A DNA stretch of 64,000 bases, from assembly GCA_037974665.1 (NCBI GenBank), contig CM075773.1:63208763-63272762 (forward strand). The letters are read 5' to 3'. This DNA is from Ehretia macrophylla (Eukaryota; Streptophyta; Magnoliopsida; Boraginales; Ehretiaceae). Each line of letters starts with the position of its first letter. Position 1 is the stretch's first letter. The notes beneath the pieces were generated by a model, which saw nothing but the letters and a program-made list of their open reading frames with translations, made no database searches and had not been told where the DNA came from. The translations under genes and the position numbers were made by a program. Positions 11,994 through 23,916 of this stretch are shown one piece after another.

Positions 11994-13057
11994 AAATTGC
12001 AAATTCTTTTCTCTTTGCAAAACTGCAACCCTTTTATAAGGTCCTTCTTACAGTCACGAAGAATTCCCCCACCTCCTATCAATGTTGAGCTTGTAAAAGC
12101 CAACAGCGGGTTTTCTGAACTTCACAATATTAGGCACATAAGACGGTGGTCTTTCATAAGAACAATAGAAGGAGGCTGCCAGATTTAAGTCTCCCTTCCA
12201 ATGCCATCTCTTTAAAGCAAAGTTTATGCCAAGAAGTCCAACGCAATTTTTTGGAATCAGCTCTGTCTCCCCTAAGGAATTTGTTGAAAAGTCTTTCAAT
12301 TTTATGAAAAACTTCCTTGGTAGGAGGGATTATCTGCATCAAATAACAAGGCATGAAGGAGAGGATGCTCGGGACTGTTGACAATCCTCGCCTTGTATTC
12401 CTAAGTGCAAGCTTCTCAAGTGAAAGATATTTGACAATACATAGATCTACTCAGATAATTCTTTGATGTTTTTGCTTGGAATTCGTCTTCAAGATGGATC
12501 GCCCTTACGCAGTCAACGAACTCATACTTGCACGAAAAGTCCTAATGTCTCAAGTAGGGGAATGGCAACGGCTCCCAATCTTCTTTGTAGTCTTTTTCTG
12601 GGAATAAGGTTTTTAGTTCCCAACCTGTGAGCTTGTTGTTAATTTTTTGAAAAAGCTCATCAAAAAGAGCAGACTTCTTATCACCTTTGTAAAGGGGTAC
12701 TCCCAGATATTTGAATGGAAATTGTTGTTGTTTGTAATCTGAAACACCAACTATGATGCCGATTCTAGAGCTAGGAACTTTTTTTGTCCATAATTAAACC
12801 ACTTTTATCTTTGTTGACTTGCTGTCTAGAGACATGTTCATAGTGATTCAGAAAATTCATCAACTTTTTAATAGCACTCTTGCTGCCAATGGAGAAGATG
12901 ATTATGTCATCTGCAAATGAGAGGTGAGTAACAGAGAAAAAAGAGCCAGTCTTATACTTTAAAGCAGGGAAATTAGAGAATAATTTGTTGATGCCCTGGA
13001 TAGATATTTAGCAACAATAATAAAAAGGCTTGGACATATGGGATCTCTTTACCCTGA
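11994..13057 (-). pseudogene. LINE (L1-type) reverse transcriptase/RNase H fragment, block A
   Basis: Read on the minus strand, this shows the second half of a plant LINE ORF2. The reverse transcriptase motif SFADDIIIFS is encoded near 12905. The region of the KYLGVPLYKG thumb segment follows near 12700, then a WTSWHKLCF linker (about 12240) and the start of an RNase H-like domain, VGFYKLNID (about 12080). The reading frame is broken by stops and shifts, the 5' part is missing, and no poly(A) tail is visible. The RNase H part matches 55500-55690 but lacks about 34 bp present there. It is a dead fragment, duplicated with the NAC gene. Confidence 0.8.
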
Positions 13058-13246
13058 ATTATTAGTTCTATTTATTTTATTGATTGAATTCACTATTTGA
13101 TAGAGCTCTATTTTCTTGATTGAATTCACTTTTTGATACGTTTTTAATTTATTTTTTTTTTGATTCTGATTAACTTGTTTTGTTCTTTTCCTTTTTTTTT
13201 TTTTTGAATTTTATTAGTTGTGTATCTTGGGTTACCATTTGTGCAA
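13058..13246. repeat. Right direct repeat (about 190 bp) flanking the LINE fragment, block A
   Basis: Partner of 11800-11993. It runs straight into the segment shared with copy C at the left edge of the window. Confidence 0.75.
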
Positions 13247-14019
13247 AGTTATCTTGGGCAGACTGGAAATTTTGAAGATATGATTTGAGGTGTGAATTAT
13301 GCTTCTGCCAGTGCTGGAATTATTTTCTCAAGCGGTTTTGAATTTTGAATTGGTAACATTGTCTTCTAATTTGTTCCGTTTAAACTAACATAATCGTTTA
13401 GTCATAGTTGTCAATTTATTAGTACTTAATCGGCTACAATTTGCTCATGGCTAGATTGATTTGTTTCAGGTGAAGAACTAATTTAAGATTTGTCAAGAAT
13501 GTAGATTAACAGGACATTTATGAAAGTAATTTAAGATATATTAACTTTGATGTCTTTATATATAGCACTTAATCCCTAAACTTTTCTCTCTGGCTACGAC
13601 AAAAATGTAGCGAAAATGATAAGACAAGTGAAAGAGCCAGTGATTGACACAAGCCAAAGCTGGTCAGAATATGGACAAAGTAGACACCAAAAAGTCCAAA
13701 TTATCCTTGATATTTAGATTTAAAAGATGTGCAAAATGACGGGTGTGGACATATAAATAAAAGGATAAATATCATTCAACTCCCCTGTAAAACTCATATA
13801 TATCAACCCGCTCCCCTGTATTAGCAAAACTATCAAAAATTCCCCTATGATTTTTAAAAAATGACATACCTTCCCCCTCAATCTCTTTTAAACTAACACT
13901 GTTAAAAAATTTAGTAAAATGACATTTTTATCCTTATAGTATACATTTTTTTTTTCTCTTCTTTATTCTCTTTCCTCCTATTCTTTTCATCCAAAAAAAA
14001 ATCATCATTTTCCTCATCT

Positions 14020-14190
14020 CACCCCCGTCCCCCACCCCCACCCCCACCCCCACCCCCACCCCACACCTCACACCCCGTTAGCTACCCTCTACCCCCTATC
14101 AACTCCACCCAGCCCACTGCATCCCACATCAGCACCCCATCCCCTCATTTTACCCCCACCTTCCCATGTCAGCACCCCCAACCCCTTCCT
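14020..14190. repeat. C-rich low-complexity tract with (CCCCCA)n, block A
   Basis: It includes about six near-perfect CCCCCA units at about 14031-14065, then C-rich DNA. It corresponds to 853-1043 and 35843-36110. Confidence 0.8.
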
Positions 14191-15693
14191 AGAATCAAGT
14201 TCGAACTCGACAAAAATCGGACAAAGTCTTCTCTGTATTATGGATATTCCAACACCTGTACAATTATGCTCAAAGTGAACAACAAAAACACAAGACAACA
14301 TCTTGAAACTCTGTTTATGCATATCATGTTAAACACAACATTTTTCCATACTAAGTCTATGCAAACCTAGCAACATTTACAATTCCAAGTCCAAAAGTAA
14401 GCTAAACGTGCTTTAGTTATATTTCCAAAGTAGTTCATAAACTTACAACTAGCTTATTTAATTTCTACAAGTCAAAAGCTATGATCCAACATGTGCACAA
14501 TGAAACTTTGTTGCAAAACGAGCTATACAACTTGCAAAACATCATAATCCACATTCCTAGATCGTAGCCAAAACACATGCCAACCTTTTAAGCAAACAAG
14601 CAAATTATCCTCAATCTTCTTCTTGAGGGGCTACTTCGGCTTCACCTGAAATTGTTGAATAAATGGGGTGATCAACCACTAGCTCAGTGAGGGGGGTATG
14701 GGGAGGCTTTTGAAAACCTTTTCATGATGCACATATGCCAAGTAACATGTATCAAAGCAATAAATATACAAGTAGGCATTAGACAATAACAAGAAGCATG
14801 AAAGCACTCAATCAAGTAATATAAAACTATATAAACACTCAAGTAAAGGATACGATTTCATTCCAACCTTATCACTCCTACTTCTTTGCCCCTTTGTGAT
14901 TGCGATGTAGATAATCCCTTATATCACTAGTGTGTGTACTCCAGATGTACCCCAAAATCCTACGACCAAACACCCCAATGCCTTCACCGACCAAGTGAGT
15001 GTGAGAATAGGTTGCGGAGGTCATGTAACCATTGGGAAGCCTGCTGCCGCCAAGTGGAGACACAACACAATCGTGCCTCAATAAAAGGTTGCAACCTTAC
15101 GATATCACGCAATCAATCATTAAAACATTCATTCAATGAGCACTTAAAACGAGGGGACAACAAAGTAGGTTGCCCCTCTAGCATTAGAATAAGCAATATC
15201 ACTCCATAAGCATTAATAACCAAATCACAAACACATATGAAAGTATATCCACTTAAGCATTCCTTTAAGACATTCACTTGCATACACATACATTTTACCC
15301 ATTTTCCAATAGCTAGAAGCTTGCTCGTGAGTACCGTTAAGTTCACTTAGTAACAATTTAATCATCCAATTAACTAGCAACACAAAGAAAGTAGTATTGC
15401 ACTTGAAATCCAAAGTTGAAAAATGCTGAAAAATACTGTTCGACCGCGAAACCACTCCAAAAAGGCTAAAATTTTGACCTTTTAAGCCTTATTTGCATGA
15501 ATTTACATATATGTAGGTGTTGAGCAATTAGATTGAGTCAAGAATAATCATTCAAGCATTTTATTAAACATATAAATTACATATTAAGCAACATACTACA
15601 CAACTAAATCATTCACATAAAATTCTAACTACCAAGAGTTATAATACACAATTTATTGCAATAAACATTCCAGAACATGATTCCATAGCTAAG
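14191..15693 (-). mobile_element. Ty3/gypsy-type LTR relic, block A
   Basis: Same element as at 1045-2580, truncated on the right at 15693. It carries the boxes ctcagtgaggggg (near 14690), tactccagatgtacccc (near 14938) and an AAGCC-GCTGCCGCC box (near 15036). It is noncoding. Confidence 0.5.
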
Positions 15694-16967
15694 TGTTGTG
15701 CGGGGCAAAATGCTACACTTAGAAGGCTGGTGGGAGCCACCTTTTGAACCTGTAGAAGTCACCTCTAAAACCTTCACCGTCTAGTCTGTCCTGGTGTGAC
15801 GCCCAAGAATTTCATCATAAATACCTTATAACAGTTGAATACCTACTTGAGCATTCTTACGTGCATCACCTTTCTTGCTTAACTGCTTTAATTTAAGATT
15901 ACTATTCATAAGATTTTCAACCCTTTTAAAAGTTCGATTTAATATTTTTTCTAAGTCATATGACATATAAAAGGAATCGAGACCTTGCTATTTTGGACTT
16001 TCGAGCTTGGGAGCATGTGTTTGGAAAATAGTTTTCGCACCATTTGAATAGTGTTACGTACGTAACAACCTTAGTTTTGACTTAGTTAGTATTTGATTAG
16101 TAATTAAGCTCAATTGACCAAGTTTTATGTAGTATTTGACCACAACTTATTGCACCTATATATCTATATATGAAGTTATCATCATTTAACAAAAAACAAC
16201 TCATAAAACAAAGCAAAGAATTTCCTTTGTGTCCCCCCCCCCCCCCTCCCACCTTGGCCGACCACTTCAAGGAGAAAAAAGAGAAAAATTTCTTCAACAA
16301 TCTTGCTAGCTTGACTCTTGGCTTGGATCTTGGAGTTGTTTGAGCATCCTAGGATTCCCCAACAAGCTTCTACACATCATAAATTGTGAGGGAGTTGCAT
16401 TTTATAACTTTCAAAGTTTATGCTCATATGTTGAAATTCTTGATTTGTTGATTATAGCTATAATACTTGTTATGAATGCTTTATATGTGTTTATTAGAGC
16501 CTATAGAGTAAAATGTTATAGTTTGATAGCATAATCCATGGTTGAAAGCATGAATGTTATGAAAGAGATGATAAATAGTGCTTGTATTTAGGGTTTTGAA
16601 TAAATGTGCTAATTGGAATGAATTGAGGTTTCAATTAGATGCTCTAGACCCTAATGAAGCTAGTTGGGAGGCCACGTAAAGTTGAATCACCCCAAACCGA
16701 GCTAAATTGCAAAATTAGTCGACTTTAAAAAGAGGACTTTTCTCGTTGTGCAATCCGGGCACGTTTGGGCTTTGGATTAGGTATCCTTGGGGTATGGAAG
16801 CACTTTTGGTGCTTTCGTTATGCGAAATCGGGGTTCGGATAGTATAGTTGTAGTTAAAACCCGCTCGGGGCCTTCTCGAGCTTTAGCTTCTAAAATGGGT
16901 TTTTATGATCTTAATAGGTGTCTTTTGGCTTAATTAGGGTTGTAGTATGAGTAAGATATGGTTTGGG

Positions 16968-19653
16968 TGTAACACCCCGATCCCTCTCGAGACCGGAAGT
17001 TCTATCAATCAATCTAATCACAACCCAATTCCAAACCCGGGCATAAAATTTAGGGAAAAACTGACGGAGTCTCCCCTGTTTCTAGAAAAAATGAAAACCT
17101 GCGACAGCATATAAGTGGACCAGTACCGTGTCCAACCATTCAAAATTCCTCAATGCCATCCGAGCCTCGGTTCTCAACAATTAAACACAACAAGTATATA
17201 TACATTTCCAAGTACCCAGACTATTCTAACTCTTTCCTTTAGACAATACAAACATGCATTGAAATCAGAACTTTCTAACCTATACATAAAACTTAAATGA
17301 CTTTTCTTTACACATTGATTATATACATCTCATGAAAGTAAAATCTTTACATCTTTGACAACTCAAGCCACATAGCACGCAAGGCAACTCTTCAAGCACG
17401 ATCTATCACATAACCACAAACTTTCCAGCTAACATGGTATTTCATGAAATGTGGTGGTGAGGAGTGAGTATACACAACACGTATACTCAGTGAGGGCAGA
17501 ACAAATATCGAGGCGGAGAGAAAGAAAGTCGTGCAATGCAAATAAGACAATTAAGCAATATAACCGACAAGTAAAGCAATCAATATAGATAACAATACAA
17601 TAAACAATTAATAAAAGCATTAACACAACCATTCAAAGCTATACCACACTTTGAAGGCTATGGTTCACTCATACGAGCAATGTACCATTTCACGAGCAAT
17701 ACATCAATCTCGAGCTTGATGTTGACAACGATGACAAAAGGCGCACAACCACCTTATAACTTCCACTGGGTGTACTCTGGATGTACCCCGATACATCTAC
17801 GACCCAAATCTCTCAGGGCGATACCCTTAGCGAGAATGGGAATAGGACACGGAGCTAGAGCAAACCAACCCTGGCAGCCCGAGACTGCCCAGAGAGGCCC
17901 ATCACTCACGCGCCTGACACTATGCAAGACAATACGAGGTACAAGCAATAAATGAGCGATAGCACGAAAGTGCAGATTAGTGGCGATATACGAGATATCA
18001 AGCATTTACAATTAATATTAGCATTCAATTAACTTTTCAAGCATGACTATCATTAACATCAACTAAACAAGTAATAGCAGTTCAAACACGAAAATAACAA
18101 ATATCATTATTCAATCTCTAACTTCCAAAGGCAATTACGAGCAAACGAGCTACGGGATTCGGAAACCGATTTCACTACATTCACTTAGGTACTACAAGGC
18201 ACGTTTCTATATCACGAAACTTCACTTTCTCACCCGAAGCTCGAAAGTCCATCTATTGCGTTCGAACTACAACTCTGCTAACCGGTTGCTCAATCAACGC
18301 CACAACAGTGCCAAAATCCATGCCCTCAATAGCAAAACCCGCAACCCAATTCGAGCACGGTCAACTCTTGGTCAAATGGCCCCTTTACGTTTCTTTGTCT
18401 AATTTCCAATTTTATCAAAGGCTGGTCCGTTTTAATTGCACATTTTATCTTTCTAACATTAATGGCACCTAACCAAATCAAGAAATCGCAATTCGGATCA
18501 AAAATCCAAAAATCTAGGGTTTTACTATTCAAAAACACTATTCATTATTCTTTCCCAATTTCAATTTACGTTTTTAGCCGTAAAAATCGCTAAATAACTA
18601 ACAAGCAATGCTCTACGAACCCTAAGGAAGTTATTTCAAGCAATAACAGGCATTATAACGCAATAAATATCAAATCTAAAAATTTGAAACAAAAATCAAA
18701 TTCAAATAAAAATGCACAAAAACGTGAAAACCCTCACAGAGATTGAAGAGGAAGGCTTGCAAGGACCCGAGCCACGATCCTCGTCCAATTCCACGCAAGA
18801 TTTTGGCTTAAAAATGCAAAATCAATTTTTTTTTCTTTTTCCCTTGAACTTTCGGCCATGGGGGGATAAATGGGGAATTTGTGGTTTTGTTTTTGAGTCA
18901 ATTTTTTCCTTTGTTTTGCTTATTTAAAAGATGACAAAGGCCCAAGGGCATTTTGGTCTTTTTGCAAAGTCAAGCTTAAGTGAAAATATGGTCAACAAGC
19001 TCAATTAATTAGCATTTAGTCTAATTCAAGCTAAAACAATGTAATTAAATGAAAAACAACTAAAACTAACTCAATTAAGCTAAAAATACTATTTACTAAA
19101 TTCGGGAAATATTTCTCTTACTCTCGTTTTCGATGCACTACGACCAAACGGTCAATAAACGATCACTATTAGAATGATGAACAATTTCTTAAAAATATAA
19201 TTTTTGAAAAGTAATATAGTTTAAAATTCACCCCGGCTTGGAGTTACTTTTCTCATTTAATTGAAAACCGAGTAATTAAATATAAGAAAATAAAACCGAT
19301 TACTAAAATAATCAAAATAATCAATATTTATTTAAAAATAAATAATTTAACTATTTCTAGAATATTTTAAAGAATTATGAAATTAATACTAAGATACGAA
19401 TGAACAAGTTAATATAAACACGTAATCAAATGCAATTAAATACTAACATTTAAGATGACACTTAATTATATACAAGAAAATAAATCTATTTACTATAAAC
19501 AATAAAAATAGGTAATAATCTTTTAAATTAATCAATATAAAAATTATTTGAATATTTTTAAAATAAATATCAAAATAGTGCAAAATGAATGATTTAACTA
19601 ATTAAACACTTAATTAAATGCAGTTAAATGCGTGCCAGGTTTGGGGTATCACA
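16968..19653 (-). repeat. 3' LTR (2686 bp) of the non-autonomous element
   Basis: Matches 21217-23916 over its whole length with scattered substitutions and small indels. A 250-bp sample shows about 3 percent difference; the first 135 bp differ more. It holds the boxes actcagtgaggg (near 17488) and tactctggatgtacccc (near 17770). Confidence 0.92.
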
Positions 19654-21216
19654 TCCTTCCCCCCTTAAAACAATTGCATCCTCGCAATTCTTCTTACAAT
19701 AGGACTCAGCATCACTTGAGATCCAACTCTAACCACTTTTCATTGGTTGCTGAGCAAGACACTAAATAAGATACTCGTAGGAAAACCCCAATAGAAATCC
19801 CAACCAAGAATGCTGAGAAAATACCAACTAAAGACTGAAGCAGGGATATTGTAGATAAAATTAACATCACATAATAATGACAAGAAGGATGCCGAAGAAA
19901 TACCCCACATACGAATCTCGAATAGAAGTTCAACAAGTACCAAATAAGGAAGTCAAATGATAGCCAGAGTAGATGCATCACATATAAGACCAAACTCCAA
20001 GACCTCATCACCATTTGCCGAATGCAAACTTTATACAACTTACCACCAAGAAAGCCCAAAGTATTCCACAGCATACCCTAAGCAATATGAGATAATAGGT
20101 CTGAACAAGATTCCAAGTGTAAAACTTCCAATAAGTGCCATCAAGGAAAATACTAGTAGAATGCCCACTAAGAATTCCATAGAATATCGTAAGTAGTACC
20201 ATACAATAAGTATGATAGGAATTCCAAATACCAAACCTACTGAGGAACACTAAAGAAAATACCCGAAACAATGCTCCAGTAAGAAAGTAGCAAGGATTTC
20301 CCAATAAGTAAGTACTAGATAAATGGCCACTAAGAATTCTATAGAATGCCATTGAAGAATTTCCAATAAGGGATGCCAGTACCATACCAATAAAGACCGA
20401 GACACATATACCATAGATAATACCATGCAGTAAGTCCGATTGAAAACCCAATAGCCAAGTCTACCAAGAAGTGCCAACAGAAGTCTCCAAAGAATACCCA
20501 ATAAGAAAACCAAAGAATGTTCTAGAGAACAACCAGATAGAACCCCAAAAGAACGCTACTCTTTCACAACTGTTAAGCACAGAGGAGAACCTTAGAGATT
20601 TGCCAATAACCGAGCTCTAAAAGCAAACACCAACTCCCAAATAAAGGCTAGTCAAATACTGCTCATTCCCGTCAATCCACATAACTTGGAGGGCCTACTA
20701 CTAACCACTTCTCTTCAGGGGAGGAAGAAGTCTTTCTTACCATTTCAATAGGACATGTATGAATGCCAAGATATCACATTTATACATACATGCCTTAAAC
20801 TATTATGCAAGGAAGTTTATAATAGAGTTTATAAAACAGTTTATTCAACAAAGTCACTCAAGCACGACAATCAAGTCAAGCACAACATAATCAATTCAAA
20901 TCACGGCATAACCAATTCAAGACATTCCAATACACACATTACAAGTAATACTCCAAGTAAATAACAATTCACGAGGTCGATTCGATTCACGATGCCAATT
21001 CGATACACAAATAGTCACTTCACTTCACGTAACACACCTTTAACACATATCACAGAACTATATCACATCGGTGCACACATTCAGGTCAAGACACACGATC
21101 TTACATACAGGCACACACTTTCAAAACACACTTAACAAGGATACAACCAAGGGTTACTACCCGACAGACTGAGGAACCTATCCCGGCTTATGAGCTAAAC
21201 AAGCTCTGATACCACT
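19654..21216 (-). other. Internal region of the non-autonomous element, no coding domain
   Basis: It holds a polypurine tract at 19654-19670 (as pyrimidines on the plus strand) and the primer-binding site at 21203-21214. Between them are degenerate repeated phrases, for instance around 20128-20192 and 20302-20350, both containing actaagaattc-atagaat. Minus-strand frames of up to 147 codons occur but read as hydrophobic low-complexity text and match no retroelement protein. Confidence 0.8.
21203..21214 (-). promoter_or_regulatory. Primer-binding site (initiator-Met tRNA)
   Basis: The reverse complement reads TGGTATCAGAGC, two bases inside the LTR end at 21217. This fixes the element as minus-oriented. 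Confidence 0.92.
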
Positions 21217-23916
21217 TGTAACACCCCGATCCCTCTCGAGACCGGAAGTTCTATCAATAAATCTAATCGCAACCCAATTCCAAACCCAGGCATAAAATTT
21301 AGGAAAAACGGACGGAGTCTCCCCTATTTCTAGGCAAAATGGAAACCTGCGACAGCATATAAGTGGACCAGTACCGTGTCCAACCATTCAAAATTTCCCA
21401 AGGCCATCCGATCCTCGGTTCTAAACAATTAAACACAACAAGTATATCTACATTTCCAAGTACCCAGACTATTCTAACTCTTTCCTTTAGACAATACAAA
21501 CATGCATTGAAATCAGAACTTTCTAACCTATACATAAAACCTAAATGACTTTTCTTTACACATTGATTATATACATCTCATGAAAGTAAAATCTTTACAT
21601 CTTTGACAACTCAAGCCACATAGCACGCAAGGCAACTCTTCAAGCACGATCTATCACATAACCACAAACTTTCCAGCTAACATGGTATTTCCTGAAATGC
21701 GGTGGTGAGGAGTAAGTATACACAACACGTATACTCAGTGAGGGCGGAACAGATATCGAGGTGGAGAGAAAGAAAGTCGTGCAATGCAAATAAGACAATT
21801 AAGCAATATAACCGACAAGTAAAATAATCAATATAGATAACAATACAATAAACAATTAATAAAAGCATTAACACAACCATTCAAAGCTATACCACACTTT
21901 GAAGGCTATGGTTCACTCATACGAGCAATGTACCATTTCATGAGCAATACATCAATCTCGAGCTTGATGTTGACAACGATGACAATAAGCACGCAACCAC
22001 CTTATAACTTCCACTGGGTATACTCCAGATGTACCCCGACACATCTACGACCTAAATCTCCCAAGGCGGCACCCTTAGCGAGAATAGGAATAGGACACGG
22101 AGCTAGAGCAAACCAACCCTGGTAGCCCGAGACTGCCCAGAGAGGCCCATCACTCACGCGCCTGATACTATGCAATGCAATACGAGGTACAAGCAATAAA
22201 TGAGCGATAGCACGAAAGTGCAGATTAGTGGCGATATACGAGATATCAAGCATTTACGATCAATATTAGCATTCAATTAACTTTTCAAGCATGACTATCA
22301 TTAACATCAACAATAACATCAACTAAACAAGTAATAGCAGTTCAAACACGAAAACGACAAATATCAATATTCAATCTCTAACTTCCAAAGACAATTACGA
22401 GCAAACGAGCTACGGGACTAGGAAACTGATTTCACTATATTCACTTAGGTACTACAAGGCACGTTTCTATTTCACGAAACTTTACTTTCTCACCCGAAGC
22501 CCGAAAGTCCACCTACTACATTTGAATTACAACTATGCTAACCGGTCGCTCAATCAACACCACAACAGTGCCAAAAGTGCTTCCATGCCCTCAATAGCAA
22601 ACCCCCAACTCAATTCGAGAACGGTCAACTCTTGGTCAAACGGCCCCTTTACGTTTCTTTGTCTAATTTCCAATTTTAACAAAGGCCGGTCCGTTTTTAT
22701 TGCACATTTTATCTTTCTAACATTAATAGCACCTAACCAAATCAAGAAATCGCAATTCGGATAAAAAATCTAGGATTTTACTATTCAAAAACACTATTAA
22801 TTGTTCTTCCCTAATTTCAATTTGCGTTTTTAGCTGTAAAAATCGCTAAATAACTAACAAGCAATGCTCTACGAACCTTAAGGAAGTTATTTCAAGCAAT
22901 AACAGGCATTATAACGCAATAAATATCAAATCTAAAAATTTGAAACGAAAATCAAATTCAAATAAAAATGCAAAAAAACGTGAAAACCCTCACAGAGATT
23001 GAAGAGGAAGGCTTGCAAGGACCCGAGCCACGATTCTCATCCAATTCCACGCAAGATTTTGGCTTAAAAATACAAAATCATTTTTTTTCTTTTTCCCTTG
23101 AACTTTCGGCCATGGGGGGACAAATGGGGAATTTGTGGTTTTGTTTTTGAGTCAATTTTTCCTTTGTTTTGCTTATTTAAAAGATGACAAAGGCTCAATG
23201 GCATTTTGGTCTTTTTGCAAAGTCAAACTTAAGTTAAAATATGGTCAACAAGCTCAATTAATTAGCATTTAGTCTAATTCAAGCTAAAACAATGCAATTA
23301 AATTAAAAACAACTAAAACTAACTCAATTAAGCTAAAAACACTATTTACAAAATTTGAAAAATATTTCTCTTACTCTCGTTTTCGATGCACTACGACCAA
23401 ACGGTCAATAAACGATCACTATTAGAATGATAAACAATTTCTTAACAATATAATTTTTAAAAAGTAATTTAGTTTAAAATTCACTCCGGCTCGAAGTTAC
23501 TTTTCTCATTTAATTGAAAATCGAGTAATTAAATGCAAGAAAATAAAACCGATTACTAAAATAATCAAAATAATCAATATTTATTTAAAAATAAATAATT
23601 TAACTATTTCTAGAATATTTTAAAGAATTATGAAATTAATGCTAAGATACGAATGAACAAGTTAATATAAACACGTAATCAAATGCAATTAAATACTAAC
23701 ATTTAAGATGACACTTAATTAAATACAAGAAAATAAATCTAATTACTATAAACAATAAAAATAGGTAATAATCTTTTAAATTAATCAATATAAAAATTAT
23801 TTGAATATTTTAAAAATAAATATCAAAATAGTGCAAAATGAATTATTTAACTAATTAAACACTTAATTAAATGCAGTTAAATACTATTAAATGCGTGCCG
23901 GGTTCGGGGTATCACA
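21217..23916 (-). repeat. 5' LTR (2700 bp) of the non-autonomous element
   Basis: Partner of 16968-19653. It ends, on the plus strand, with ggggtatcaca directly before the TTGGG target copy. Confidence 0.92.

Larger units (their letters stand above)
16968..23916 (-). mobile_element. Non-autonomous LTR retrotransposon (LARD-like) with target duplication
   Basis: A complete element with LTRs at 16968-19653 and 21217-23916 and only 1563 bp between them. Both sides carry TTGGG (16963-16967 and 23917-23921), and the uninterrupted site survives in block B near 38190. On the minus strand the LTRs start TGTGATACCCC and end GGGGTGTTACA. A 12-base match to the initiator-Met tRNA primer site, TGGTATCAGAGC, follows at 21214-21203, and a polypurine tract AAGGGGGGAAGGA sits at the far end. 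There is no gag, protease, integrase or reverse transcriptase. The ends and long LTRs suggest a derivative of a chromovirus-type gypsy element (inference). It must depend on proteins made elsewhere. Confidence 0.93.

Noticed and set aside
20008-20451. 147-codon minus-strand frame that looks like a membrane protein
   Set aside because: It lies inside the coding-free retroelement over degenerate repeats. The hydrophobic reading follows from base composition, and overlapping frames look the same.
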